Origin: Lineus longissimus
Lineage: Eukaryota; Nemertea; Pilidiophora; Heteronemertea; Lineidae
NCBI RefSeq assembly: GCF_910592395.1
Contig: NC_088310.1
Span: forward strand, 25,747,491 to 25,811,490
Direction: 5' to 3'
Length of the DNA stretch: 64,000 nucleotides
Part shown: one piece after another, positions 13,707 to 24,910 of the stretch
Layout of the letters: every line of letters begins with the position of its first letter
Position numbering within the stretch: position 1 is the first letter of the stretch
Notes under the pieces: model-generated
Seen by the model: only the letters and a program-made list of their open reading frames with translations
The model's database searches: none
What the model was told of the DNA's origin: nothing
Made by a program: the position numbers and the translations under genes

Positions 13707-13958
13707 GGGGGCAGCGGTAGCGCAGTGGAAGAGTCGGCCTCATGATCAGGAGGTCCGGGGATCGACTCCCGGCCGAGTCACTCCTTGGTTCCCCGACTGG
13801 TCAAGTTCAAGTGAGCGCCTTCTGGTTGCTCCTTGAAACCCCTGATTGATTTCTGTGGAGACCGGGGTAATAATATGATATCCCAAAGCGCTTTGAGCGA
13901 GAACTATAGTGTCACGGAATTGCGCTATATAAAAGACTCATTATTATAATTATTATTA
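13707..13958 (+). mobile_element. Full-length tRNA-derived SINE
   Basis: The tRNA-related head has A box TAGCGCAGTGG and B box GGATCGACTCC. A body follows with AAAGCGCTTTGAGC and then GCGCTATATAAAAG, and the element ends in an ATT-rich simple-repeat tail. This head/body/tail plan is that of pol III SINEs; the tail recalls broadly distributed animal SINE families with a shared 3' domain (tentative). It is inserted in sense just downstream of the PALS1 stop codon. Confidence 0.8.
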
Positions 13959-16120
13959 ACACAGATGATGTCTTAAAATAAACTTGTCTCTGCATTCTGG
14001 TTGTGATCTTGTCCTCAAAAGACCAAAGTCGGACGAATGCTATTATAATCAGACACCCAGAAACTTTGTTTCGGTGCAACAAAGCTTTGATAAAAATGAT
14101 TTGACATGTCGATCCAGTAATGGTCACTGTGCCCTGCTTGGCTTATTGTTGAAGGAACTGGAGGTAGTTTGGTACAGTTTCGCAGCCGACAATATGCACT
14201 TTTGCGGAACAATTTTCCAGGCACTATTCAGTGCTGCTTGTTGAATTGAGGGGGTTGCAGGCACAGCAAATCCCAACAGACTTAATGAGTGAGGCTGCAT
14301 TGCCAGGCACTCATTGAGTTTAAAGGCCTACCTTCTCAGTTAGTTGGAAACTGATTCTCCAGTGTGAAAATGGCACTTGTATACCTTCGTACCCTACCAT
14401 CTTCAATCGTTGGTAAACTGCCTTGACCATTCAAACCTGGTCTCCTCCTTGTGTAGGTACTGAATATACAGCCTCCAACGTGTGTATTATACCCGGCCTC
14501 TATACTGCCATTATTCTATACTTGCTTTATTTATTTGTTTGTAATTTATTATTATCTATATCCTATCGAGGGTTGTGAGATTTACCTAATTAAAAATTTT
14601 CAGGGGGATGTCCGGTGTTGAAAAGTGACAGAGGTTCTATTCTATAGTGACGATCTTATTTTGCCCAATTTTATCTTTTCTTGTTATAACGTTTCAATTT
14701 ATTGGCCTGGATTCAGAGGCCCTGTTCTCTTTATCTTCTCTATATTGCCCTCTATCATATCAAGAGAAACAGATACTCTGCAGCAGCCAAAAGGCCCTTG
14801 AAGCGCCAGGCAAATGAGTGATTTAAGACGCTGTTTGCAGGACGTTTCATATCCATTCATATCTTGTGAGTTGCGTCCCTTGTCCTTATAGTTTAGATTG
14901 TACCTTAATTTCGTACTTCAAGCCGATTGATTTATTTGCTGACTGGTCCTGGTATGGTATGGTTTGTTGGAAGAAATAAGTCCAGATTTAACCAGATTAT
15001 TCTCAGTAATTTGAAGTTGTCTTGTAGGCTCATCAACTGGGCATATCCGAAATATAAAATATGTGCTGGTTGTGAAGTGCTAAAGCTGGGAGCAGGCAGA
15101 GGTAAATGACTGTGTGAGTCGTAATATCAACATCATTGTAACTTATTCCTGTATATTGAATTCAAAATGGGAGATGAATGAGTCCCAGAGTTGCAGTATT
15201 TTTATCACAGTTGTTAAAGTTGAACTGACGATTTTAACCATGAGTTGATAAAATGGTAATAACCATTACAATAAAAAATTACATTGTGAAGAATATGGAT
15301 TTTGCAATTTATGTTAAATTTGTCAGTTCACCTTTAAAGACCGAGTTGTTTGGCATATTATATCTGCTGAAACTTGTTCATTCCTTGTACAAACAAATAC
15401 ATATCACCATTTATGTTGATATCTATTATTTCATAATTTTAATTCTATACTTAAGATAATGTGAAATGAGAAAGTGGACATAGTATTTTTGCATTATAAT
15501 TCTGTATAACCATGTACATAGGTGTACAAACTTCATTTTGTATGGACAGAAGAAAGGGATATGTTTGACTCGAAGACTGTAAGTAAACTTACTATGTACT
15601 TAACAAATGTAGCTGAGAATTCTGACCCTGCATAGTCAGAACTATTGTATAAACTAACAAGATCTGACATATCAAGAGTAAATGAGGTATCCATTGGGAT
15701 GTGGATGTGATTAACTGAGCATGTAAACTTCATAGCTTTTGCCAGGATCTCCAAAAGTACTAAGGGGGCATTTATATTCAGAAAGGTATTTTCAAAGCCA
15801 TTGTCAAGTCCCCAGTACGAAAATATGATAAAAAGGATTAGAGCATCAGAAAATCTGTGTAAGCCTATTTGTTTTGTATGAAATGTCTCCATAGTACATG
15901 TATCCTGTCATCACCATAATGACACAAGGAGCCGAGAGATTTTCGTCCCTACTGCTTGTTCCAACTTGCATTTGTACAAACATGATAATTTCATCTGCAT
16001 ATCTGTACAAAGATTTATTATGAAATAATTAAAATTTATTAACTCAACGAATTATCCATCTTGATTTCATCATTTCTTATGAATGGAGAGACATTCGAGT
16101 GTTCTTATGCATCCTCAACA
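13959..16120. other. Intergenic; no gene recognised
   Basis: AT-rich sequence between the PALS1 poly(A) signal and the satellite block. A 119-codon minus-strand frame at 15533-15892 has no recognisable domain and no convincing splice context. I see no RNA gene here. Confidence 0.5.
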
Positions 16121-17655
16121 GGATGAGAGAGATGAGACAGTCACAACCAGATCAAATCTCGTCTGGCTCTGGCTGCTCCACAATCTTGCCAACACCACAA
16201 GCGACATCATCTGATGAATGGGCCCAATGATCATTCTTAGAGAGATGAAGCAGTCACAAGTAGTCCAAGGTCTTAAAGGGATGAGAGAGACAGTCACAAC
16301 CAGACAGATTCGGGCTTGGCACCAATACGGTGAAGGAGATGAGATATAGTCACAAACAGTCCGAATCTGGTCTGGCTGCCCCATAATACTGCCTCCACCA
16401 CAAACGACCTCCTCTGACGAATGGGCACAATCAAAGAGATTAAACAGTCGCAACGAGACCATCGTCTTGTTAACCCGATGAAAGAGATGAGACAGTCACA
16501 ACCAGACAGATTTGGGCCTGGCTGCTCTGAAATGTTGCCAACCCGGAGAATGAGATGTGACAGTTACAACCACACCAACTTGGGCCTGATTCCTCCACCA
16601 ACGTGTTTAAAACACGACCAGACCGTATCGGACCTGCCTGTTAAACTGTCTTGCCAACATTGGGAGGACGATGAATCTGGAACCTTGTGGAGCTGCCAGG
16701 GTCGATATGGTCTGGGTGTAAGTCACAATCACACTGAATCGGGTCGACTGATCTACAGTCTTGCCCACTCGGTGCGAGGGATGAGGCAGTCACAACAAGA
16801 CAGAATATGCAGGTCAAGCTTCGCTACCGTCATATTTGCCATCACAGGGAGAAATACGACATATTCACAATCAGACCGAATCGGGCCCGTCTCTGTGTTT
16901 CTAACGCGGTTGGAGAGATGCGCCGGACATCCACGACCAAAACATCGTCCCCAAACGATGAAGGATATGAGAGAGTCACAACCACAGACAACACCAAACC
17001 CAGCTATTTCAACGTGTTGCCAACACGAAGAGGGAATGATTGGTTCACCATGTTAACACACACGGCGGGGGAGATGCGATAGTCACGACTAAACCGAATA
17101 AGGCTTGATTGCGCCATCATCTTACCTACGACGTTAGAGATGAGACAGTCGTGCCTGGCTGCTCCACCGTGTTGCCATCACGGAACCAGACAGAATTGGC
17201 TGCCCTCTGCCGTGCTACCGACACCGTGATAGTGATGGAACAGCCACGACCAGACCGTACTGGACTCAGCTGCTTCACGGTCTTGCCAATACTGTGAGGG
17301 CGATGAGACAGTTTAAGCCTGGCCAAATTGGGCTTGGCTGGTATACCGTTTCACCAACACGGTGACAGACTGAATTAAGGGCCTATGTCTCTACCGTCTT
17401 GCTTGCCAACACAGGGAGACAAACCAGACCAAATCGGGCCAAGGTCCGTGTTGCGACTGAGACAGTTACAATCATACCGATTCGGGCCTGGTTGTTGGTT
17501 GCTCACCCACTTTCCTTCACGGTGATTTAGATGAGACTGTCACAACCTGACCGAATCGGTCCTTGCTGCTCTGCTCGACGGCATTGCCAACACCACTCGG
17601 GATGAAATAGTCACACCGAATCTGCGGGCCAGGCTCCTTTACCTTCCTTAACCTC
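16121..17655 (+). repeat. 68-bp satellite array, first half (direct orientation)
   Basis: Diverged tandem monomers of about 68 bp. Recurring words in this orientation are GAGATGAGACAGTCACAACC, CAGACCGAATCGGGCCTGG and CTGCTCCACCGTGTTGCCAA. Many monomers are degenerate or contain small indels. Base composition is visibly more GC-rich than the flanks. The 211-codon frame at 16421-17056 is a by-product of the repeat. Confidence 0.85.
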
Positions 17656-19733
17656 AACGGTGAAGTCTGTCTCATTTCCCTCAAAGTGTTAGCCAGATGA
17701 TGAAGCTACGATGCCCGATTTGGTTCTCTTGTGGCTGTCTCGTCTCGCTCACCGTGTTGGCTGAGCTGGTTGTCAACACGGTGGAGCAATCAGGCCAGAT
17801 ACTTTCTGTTTGTATTTGTGTGGTTATGACTGTCTCATCTCTTTCTCCGTGCTGACAACACAGTGAAGAAGCCATGTCGATCTGGTTGTGGCTGTCTCAT
17901 CCACATCATCGACATACGGAAAGACAGCCAGGACCGATTCGATTTTGTTTTGACTGTCTCGTCTCTTTCACCGTGTTGGCCACACAGTGAAGAAGCAGCA
18001 AGGCACGATCTGGTCTTGTTGTGACTGTCTCATCTCACTCGCCGTTTTGGAAACAGGGTTGAGCACTTGACCCGACTGAGTCCGATTGGGATAGTCTCAG
18101 CTCTTTTTCCGTGTTGACAACACGGTGCAGCAGCCACGCACCATTCGGTCTTGTTTGTGACCGTATCATGTCACTCACCACATTCGCAATAAGGTCGAGC
18201 AGTTAGGCCCAATTCAGTATTTTTGTGGTTTACTCATCTCTTTCACTGTGCTGGCCATGGCGACAAGGTGTAGCTGGCAACACGCTGTGTAGAAGCCAGT
18301 CCCGAATCAATCTTGTTGTGACTGTCTCATCGTGTTATCCGTGTTGACAACTCGGTGAAGCAGCCAGGCCCGATATTGTCTAGTTGGGCCTGTCTCATCT
18401 CTGTCACCCTATTGGTAACTTGAAGCAGCCACGCACTATTCGGTCTTGTTGTGAACCGTCTCATGTCACTCATTGCGTTTCCAACATGATGGAGCAGCCT
18501 GGCCCGATTCGTTGTGGTTGTGACTGCCGCATCTCTCTCATCGTGTCGGCAACTCGGTGGAGCAGTCAAGCCATGTTAAGTCTGGTTATGACTGTCTCAT
18601 GTCGCTCACAACGTTTGCGACACGGTGGAGCAGCCAGGACCGATCAGGTCTGGTTGTAACTGCCGCGTCTCTCTCTCGTATCGACAACGCTGTGGAGCAA
18701 CCAGGTTCGATCTTGTCCAGTGGTAACTGTCTCATCTCTCTCAACATAGGTAACTCTGTGGAGTAGTCAAGCCCGATCTGGTCTTGTGGTGGCTGCGTAA
18801 TCTCTCTCACCGAGCTGGTGTTACGGTGGCGCAGCTAGGCTTAATCCTGTCTCGTTGTGACTGTCTCATTTCTCTCACAATGTTGGCAAGATGACAGAGC
18901 AACGAGGCCAGATTTGGTTCAGTCGTGGCCGACTCATCTCCCTCACCGTGTTGGCTGGTTGGCAACACGGTACAGCAGTCAGGCCCGATTGGGTCTGACT
19001 GGGACTGTTTCATCTCGTTCTCCGTGTTGACAACTCGGTGGAATAGTCAAGCCTTATCTGGGATGGTTGTGGCTGCGTTATCGCTCTTGCCGAGTTGACA
19101 TAACGGCGGAGCAGCCAGGTCGAATTCTGTATACGTACTTGTGACAGTCTCATTTCTCTCACTGTGTTCGAAGGATGATGGAACAACGAGGCCAAATTTG
19201 GTTTAATCGTTGCTGTCTCATCACTGTCACCGTGTTGGCTGGTTGGCAACGCGGTGGAGCAGATCGAGAGGCCTGATTCTTTTTGATTGTCTGGTTATGT
19301 GGTTGAGACTGTCTTATTGTTTTCTCCATGTTGACAATACGGTGAGGTAGCCACGCGTGATGTGGTCTGGTTATGACTGCCTTACGTCACTCACTTCGTT
19401 TTCAACACGGTGGAGCGGTTCGGCCCGATTTGGTGTTGTTGTGACTTAAGAGTCTTATTTACCATGTTGACTGTGGAGGTGGAGCAGCCAGGCCCGATTC
19501 GGTCTGGTTGGGACAGTCGCATCTCCCTCTCAGTGTCGGCAAATCGGTGGAGCAGCCCGGCTCGATCTAGTCATGCCTGTGACTGTCTAATCACACTCAC
19601 CGTGTTGGCAACTCGTAGGAAAAGCCAGGCTCGATCTAGTCTGGCTGTGGTTGCCTTATCTCGCTTACCGTGTTGGCAACATGATAGAACAGTCAAGCCA
19701 AATCTGGCCTGGTTGTGACTGTCTCATCTCTTA
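17656..19733 (-). repeat. 68-bp satellite array, second half (inverted orientation)
   Basis: The same monomer family runs as its reverse complement: GGAGCAGCCAGGCCCGATTC, GGTCTGGTTGTGACTGTCTC, ATCTCTCTCACCGTGTTGG. GGAG(CAG) starts at 18491, 18559 and 18627 show an exact 68-bp period. Each monomer holds its own dyad, CCGTGTTGGCAACACGG. The orientation change near 17655 makes the whole block a degenerate 3.6-kb inverted repeat. Confidence 0.85.
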
Positions 19734-21187
19734 CCTTTGGCACATATCGGAGCATACCGTGGCCAATACTAGTGTTCAATGGCTACAGCTTTGTCGTATT
19801 ATTATTTTAGAAGATACATCATACATGAGTAAAATGCAGTACAGTCGACCTGAAATAGTTTTCTGTTTATTGTCATATACTGTACAATGATTGTAGCCTA
19901 TTGTTATCAATACTTCAAACGTAACATCATTGCGAGTCGCATTCCTTTGAAACAAAAAGCGATGGGGCCATTAACACGAAATAAATACGTTATGTCAGGG
20001 AACCTAATGAGGTTCCTTCCGTACAAAGTAATATAGGCCACGGCCTAATGCGCAATATTCTTGCCTGTTCTTCCATCACAGAATTTTACCCGATCTTTTC
20101 TACGACTAAAATTTAAGACAATACTCGACGACATTGAAATAAATCACAACAGCAACTCGGATACGACGACGTAGATAAAATTATAGCTTGTTACCGGTTT
20201 TACTTTTAGACCAACCACACATACATTCATCATGCCGATTTATCAGCGACCTGCGGCAATCCTTAAGTCACTGCTAACGCACGATAGATCGTCTTAACCT
20301 TGCAATCTCAGATTCACGTCTCGCGACCATCCGGCAACAAACCTCAAGTAATTTATAGGAAGGCAAACGGGAGAAGCCAGGTGGCTCAGAATAAGTTTCA
20401 CCACGACATCAGCGATAAGTTATTAACAGTTTTCAAAAGGAAGGGATAGTCTTTCTGAATTTATGGTTGTGTACATGTAACTGGCTGATTAGTCATGGCG
20501 ACTTGAATTTGTATCGACACCTACATGTACATAATGTCATCCGTAAAGAATAGGAGAACAATAGGGGAAACACTGAAATATGGGGAACACGGGCAGACGT
20601 TTCACCGGGTTACAGAGGACCTATAATGAAGAAGGGCATAACTAAGACTGATACAACGATAGAGCATTGTTCCGGCAAGCTATCTTTGAAAATCATGTCA
20701 GCTTAGTCCATGAACGCAGGCTGTTTTTCATCCCATCGTCAATCACGCGAATTGAACATCAAATTATAAATATAGGCCTACCCTGGATGTGAGGCAATGG
20801 TGTATTAAGACACACAACATCAAAATCCTAGCCTAACTGAACTGGCTGTAACTAAAACAACTTCGAATTAGTAGCGAATATGTATAATTTTGTCCCAACA
20901 TGCTGCTGATGCAATGTTCCAACTGCCAATCATAATGTAGGGCTAGGCCCGCACCTCATCGTCAAACTGCTCGAGACGTCATTGCGGTATTCTGAATTCT
21001 TTTTTACTTCTGGTCGTATCAGCGTGGTTATCACCAATCACAATCCGTTGTTTCGGGTGATATGACTGCCGGTAGATTTTGGTTTTGATATGGATGAACC
21101 GCTCAGGGTTAATGTTTACATCACGATATACTTATCACGTGCCCCCATTGCTGGCTATCCTTGCTGGATGTCTTGGCACTTATGTGA
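19734..21187. other. Intergenic; no gene recognised
   Basis: No ORF of note. A small perfect hairpin (AGGAACC / GGTTCCT, loop of a few bases) sits near 20000. No RNA gene or element is recognised. Confidence 0.5.
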
Positions 21188-21195
21188 TATAAAAA
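21188..21195 (+). promoter_or_regulatory. TATA-like box
   Basis: TATAAAAA lies 113 bp before the ATG at 21301. The tubulin genes in this window have TATA-like boxes at a comparable 81-104 bp. If it is used, transcription would begin around 21215-21225. Confidence 0.35.
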
Positions 21196-21300
21196 TATAT
21201 GTTTGATTTGTACACTCATTCCTTACACTCCGCAGCAGACTGCGAACACAAAGGCCGAACACAAGCTATTGTGAGTTGGGAACCCGTACACCACCCTGAA

Positions 21301-21597
21301 ATGGCCCTTAATCGACAGGACATCTTATGTCATGCAGGAAGGAGCCACCATGACTTCAGAATGGTCGTAGCCGCTCCTCCTATCACTGAAAAGATATCGA
21401 AAAACAACTGCGGGGCTAAAAGCGCGCTGTCCGCAGAGCTATATGGTAGCAATGAGCATTCGGTGCATTCACCAGATACTTCGAAAGACTACCCAGCTGT
21501 CTGCTTCTCCGCAAAGATCACGGACAACCTCTCTGCTAAAAGTGCGCTGTCCGCACGCATTAGCCGTACACATTCGACACAGTCACCAGGGACCTGA
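21301..21597 (+). CDS. Hypothetical small protein with in-frame internal repeat
   Basis: Open frame of 98 residues from ATG 21301 to TGA 21597; the frame also has an earlier ATG at 21199, but that lies almost on the TATA-like box. I recognise no family. What supports coding is an internal duplication: AKSALSA occurs twice, exactly 120 bp (40 codons) apart. Similarity around it continues to HSP/QSP, and the second copy differs by a 6-base, frame-preserving deletion. The protein is Ser/Ala/Lys-rich with no membrane segment. It converges on the minus-strand gene at 21954-22373. It could be a chance ORF over a tandem duplication. Confidence 0.35.
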   Translation: MALNRQDILCHAGRSHHDFRMVVAAPPITEKISKNNCGAKSALSAELYGSNEHSVHSPDTSKDYPAVCFSAKITDNLSAKSALSARISRTHSTQSPGT

Positions 21598-21953
21598 TAT
21601 ACGGCGCTGATGAAAATTTTTTGTCAAACTTTGGTATCTGTTTTCTTCGAGTCCAAATTTTAATCGATTCCATGTTTCAGCTTTTCCGCCACTGCATCAT
21701 CGACACTCCCACCGCACATCTGAATGTGGCCGTCCCATTCGTTTTTCCTTTCACTGATTATACTTAACCTATAATACGGGTACTCCACAAACAAAACTGA
21801 AACCTCGACTTTGGTCGGATTCAATGGTTCGAAAAGAAAGAGTGATATTATATCCTTATTTGATTACCGAAAGATATAGTGGCACTGAACTATATGTATC
21901 AAAGAAATTATTGTATTCTTTCCTTAATTCTAATGTAGAGTGTTCCGTAATTT

Positions 21954-22373
21954 TCAATCCGTGATAGACGCCCTTCGAAGAAATCCTGTAATCAAGTTGT
22001 CTTTATCCTTACTCGGTCTCCGCGCACCCTGATAATTCTTAGACCCTCTCCTTTGGTCCTGGCGAGGGTCATGGCTATTCTGATTAGTCTTAGAACCCCG
22101 TCTTTCCCCACCAAGCTGGAATGATTTTGAACCTCTTCTTTCCGTGCTTGGCGAGGGTCCACTTTTCGATGATCTGCGCTCCGCTTCATGCGGGGAGAGC
22201 GTCGACGGCCTCCTCTCATTGGCTGGCGGCTGGGAGTATCGTCTGCCGTCTACTCCGGGATTGTCTGCGCTGTAAACACTGGATCGTTTCCTCTGCTGCC
22301 GGTGGACCTGTTGCGCCGTGAGATGGGATCCATGGTAGCGAGGCTTAAAACACGTACTCAGTAACGTACCCAT
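21954..22373 (-). CDS. Basic RRxS-repeat protein with predicted N-myristoylation signal
   Basis: 139-residue frame, ATG at 22373, TGA at 21954-21956. The start MGTLLSTCF fits the N-myristoyltransferase rule (Gly2, Ser6), with Cys8 available for palmitoylation, so membrane attachment is predicted. The body is Arg/Ser/Lys-rich, with repeated RRSSK, RRGSK (three times), RRPSK and a terminal LRRASITD; RRxS is the consensus of basophilic kinases such as PKA. No folded domain is visible. The start context (A at -3, G at +4) is good. A pyrimidine-rich acceptor ending CAG at 22382-22383 sits just upstream, implying a spliced 5' UTR, so the longer open frame reaching 22982 is probably intron. Family unknown. 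Confidence 0.6.
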   Translation of the reverse strand: MGTLLSTCFKPRYHGSHLTAQQVHRQQRKRSSVYSADNPGVDGRRYSQPPANERRPSTLSPHEAERRSSKSGPSPSTERRGSKSFQLGGERRGSKTNQNSHDPRQDQRRGSKNYQGARRPSKDKDNLITGFLRRASITD

Positions 22374-22381
22374 CTTTAGAT

Positions 22382-24679
22382 CTGTAAAGAAGAAGGGTAA
22401 ATTGTTAAAATCAATGTTGTATAAAATAATAGCACTGTCATAAACATGTAGCATCGAACTTATCGTGGATTTGTATCCCCCATCCAATCCTATCCCACTC
22501 CTGTCACTGAATGAATCCGTTATGTCAAAAGGACATCTCGGAGGACTATGCCGCAGGTAATTGGTGTGGGTGTCCTTTCCTGGGGTTCCTAATTGGATGC
22601 AAACAGGCACAGTATATCCCGAAGGAGTATCAATCACCACGGAAGCGGGATAATGTGAATGCTTCCCTCTTCGCAGAAGCCAGTAATCAGTAGCAGCCGG
22701 GGCAATTATGAGTTTTGAGGAGGCTATACAACGACATGTGTTGAGAAGCGAACCTTGGGGGAAATAAGTCCGGACACAATTTCGCTGTCTCGTACTCGTG
22801 TGATAGAGAGGGTGACTCTCTCTCTCACGAGTACCGGTAGGTAGGTTTCCTCCGGGTTGTCCGGTTTCCTCCCTTTTAGTACGAATCGCCCATATTATAA
22901 TGTGTGACATGCTTGAAGTTAGCTCACATGCACTCGACTCGATACTTTGAGATTGAGCTGCCCAAAACTGAAACCAAACCACTCTGCTATAGGCTTATTA
23001 AAAAGATATTTATTAGGAAGAATAATTACGTTATTAATTTCTAGACAGTGAGCTTATCAAATAAATCAAACTTAATTAAATCTGCGGCATGTTGATCATA
23101 TTACTGAAAATCATGCATAATTCGATTCGCTCTGACAAGGTTTTTGGATCATCATTTCCAGGAGATTATTGCATTTTTATTTGACATTTGACCTTAAAGC
23201 TACACGCCATTTTTAATTAGGTAGGACAGCATGATGGATTATCTCTCTGGATAGTAAGTTGAAATTTGATATACTGTAAATCTGAAAATATATCGCGCCT
23301 ATTTATCTCTGCGATTCGAGTAACACTTTGCTGTGACAAATTTTTTCCCTAAACTATCATTAATACAAACCAATGTGCAGAGCATCTAAAATGTCTAAAA
23401 AGTCAAAAGTCAAAACGGTGTGCATTAACTTATCCATGTTGCCTATCATGGACATCGGTAACTTATAAGACATCATTAAACCAACGCCTGCTTTCCACGT
23501 CTTTGATATCCCATAAACCCCAGGCATCATGCAAACGAACTCGTTATCTTCAAAGAAGTTACCCATAAAACGTCCTTTTTCTCGTCCAGATAGCTGTTGA
23601 AGCTCTCTTTTTAGATTAGTGGGAAACACTTAGGTTTGCCAGAGGCTATTTCAAGTTTTTTTAAGCGGTTATTCTGAAGTAAAGGGAAATAATTAGTCAT
23701 TGTCATTTTTCACTGCCATCACAAATTTCCATTACCCGAGGTGCGAGGATTCAGTACTGCGACGTACACGTACTTGATATTGTATGTTCGCAAACGCGAA
23801 TCCGACATGACTTCCGCTAAAATGCATGGGTCAATATGCACTCCGGATGTACTGGATTGGCCCCGTCCCACCCCTGAAGGAAGTATGAATAGGGTGGCGA
23901 ATAGAATGCCTCGGGAGTGTTGGATCAATATAATGTAGGCGAAGTTGTGGCTCCCTGCCAATTTATGCGTCTGAGTGGATTATATCAAGTTGGGTCGCAA
24001 AGAAGAAGCTATCACCGAACTACAGGCCCATTCAAATATCTCTGTCAGCACATACACATGCATCAGCACATCGAACATTAAACAATCATATATATGAATG
24101 TTGAAATTAACTTCATTTTCCCGATATCTCGTTTATTTGGACAAGAACTCGAGATATATGAATGTAAGAACAAAGGCCGATATACTGCGTCCAATTAGCA
24201 GCACAGATTATTTCTAATATCAGCAATTCATGAGGACGAAAAGACTTTGAATTGAGTAAGTAGCACTTTTAATAAGTCACTATCTTAACCAGACTCATCC
24301 GATCGATAAAGAAGAATGTTTGAGACGAGGCGATGTCAGCTGACATCCTTATTGAGATGTCTTGCCGATATGCCGTGTGTCCTGGAGGTGAGATAAATTT
24401 AATAACGTCCAAACGTCACTAGAAACCAAGATAGACGCACCGATCTGCCTGGCGCATTCTTTCTGCAAGTTACAACGATGGACAAGCATCATATCAGAAT
24501 TCCACAGATTTCTTTTCGTCAACATCCCCGCCAAGAGAAGGGAATCTAGGGTGGAATAGTTCTCTTCCGTGTCACCCTCTCTATTGTAAGTTCTTCCGAT
24601 TGATTCTGCTTCGGAAAACAATGGAATTGGTCCGTGCCTATTACCATGAGGGGGGTGAAGTGTCAACCTGAAGTCCCTT
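22382..24679. other. Intergenic or intronic; weak ORF only
   Basis: Upper part is probably an intron of the minus-strand RRxS-repeat gene. A minus-strand frame at 23360-23629 (89 codons, containing GREKGRFMGNFFEDNEF) has a protein-like composition and an AG just upstream, but no clear donor and no family that I recognise. Confidence 0.35.
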
Positions 24680-24910
24680 TTACCGAAGAACATGGACCGA
24701 TTCCACGGCCGGCGTGCCACCGAAGGACACTAACTTACAATGCGTAGAATCATCACGTTGTCCACCATGGTTCTGCGGGTTACGCTTGTACCACGTTTCT
24801 TTGATTTGTAGCCAAATTGAACACAGGATTGCAGCCAAAGTATTGCCGTTATATTCCCGTCGTACCAGAAATTCTTCAATAAAGCAGTCGACATTCTTGA
24901 TCACGTCCAT
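24680..24910 (-). CDS. Possible exon of an unrecognised gene
   Basis: A 76-codon minus-strand frame starts MDVIKNVDCFIEEFLVRREY. It is preceded within ten bases by TGTCCCTTTAG, a plausible acceptor. Two donor-like sites occur inside or at its end (GTAAGT after the ACGCATT codons; GTAAAA after CTTCG). The composition looks protein-like, but I recognise no domain and cannot find a following exon. A 123-codon frame (24349-24720) in another phase partly overlaps it. Treat as a candidate only. Confidence 0.2.
   Translation of the reverse strand: MDVIKNVDCFIEEFLVRREYNGNTLAAILCSIWLQIKETWYKRNPQNHGGQRDDSTHCKLVSFGGTPAVESVHVLR

Noticed and set aside
13707-13780. Functional tRNA gene
   Set aside because: The pol III boxes are present, but the arms do not pair as a tRNA and a SINE body with an ATT tail follows.
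15533-15892. 119-codon minus-strand frame
   Set aside because: No domain, no splice context, AT-rich low-complexity surroundings.
16421-17056. 211-codon open frame
   Set aside because: It lies wholly inside the 68-bp satellite; its peptide repeats with the monomer and the frame breaks in neighbouring monomers.
22374-22982. N-terminal half of a 342-codon minus-strand frame
   Set aside because: A pyrimidine-rich acceptor and a strong ATG at 22373 indicate that this part is intron; its composition is not protein-like.
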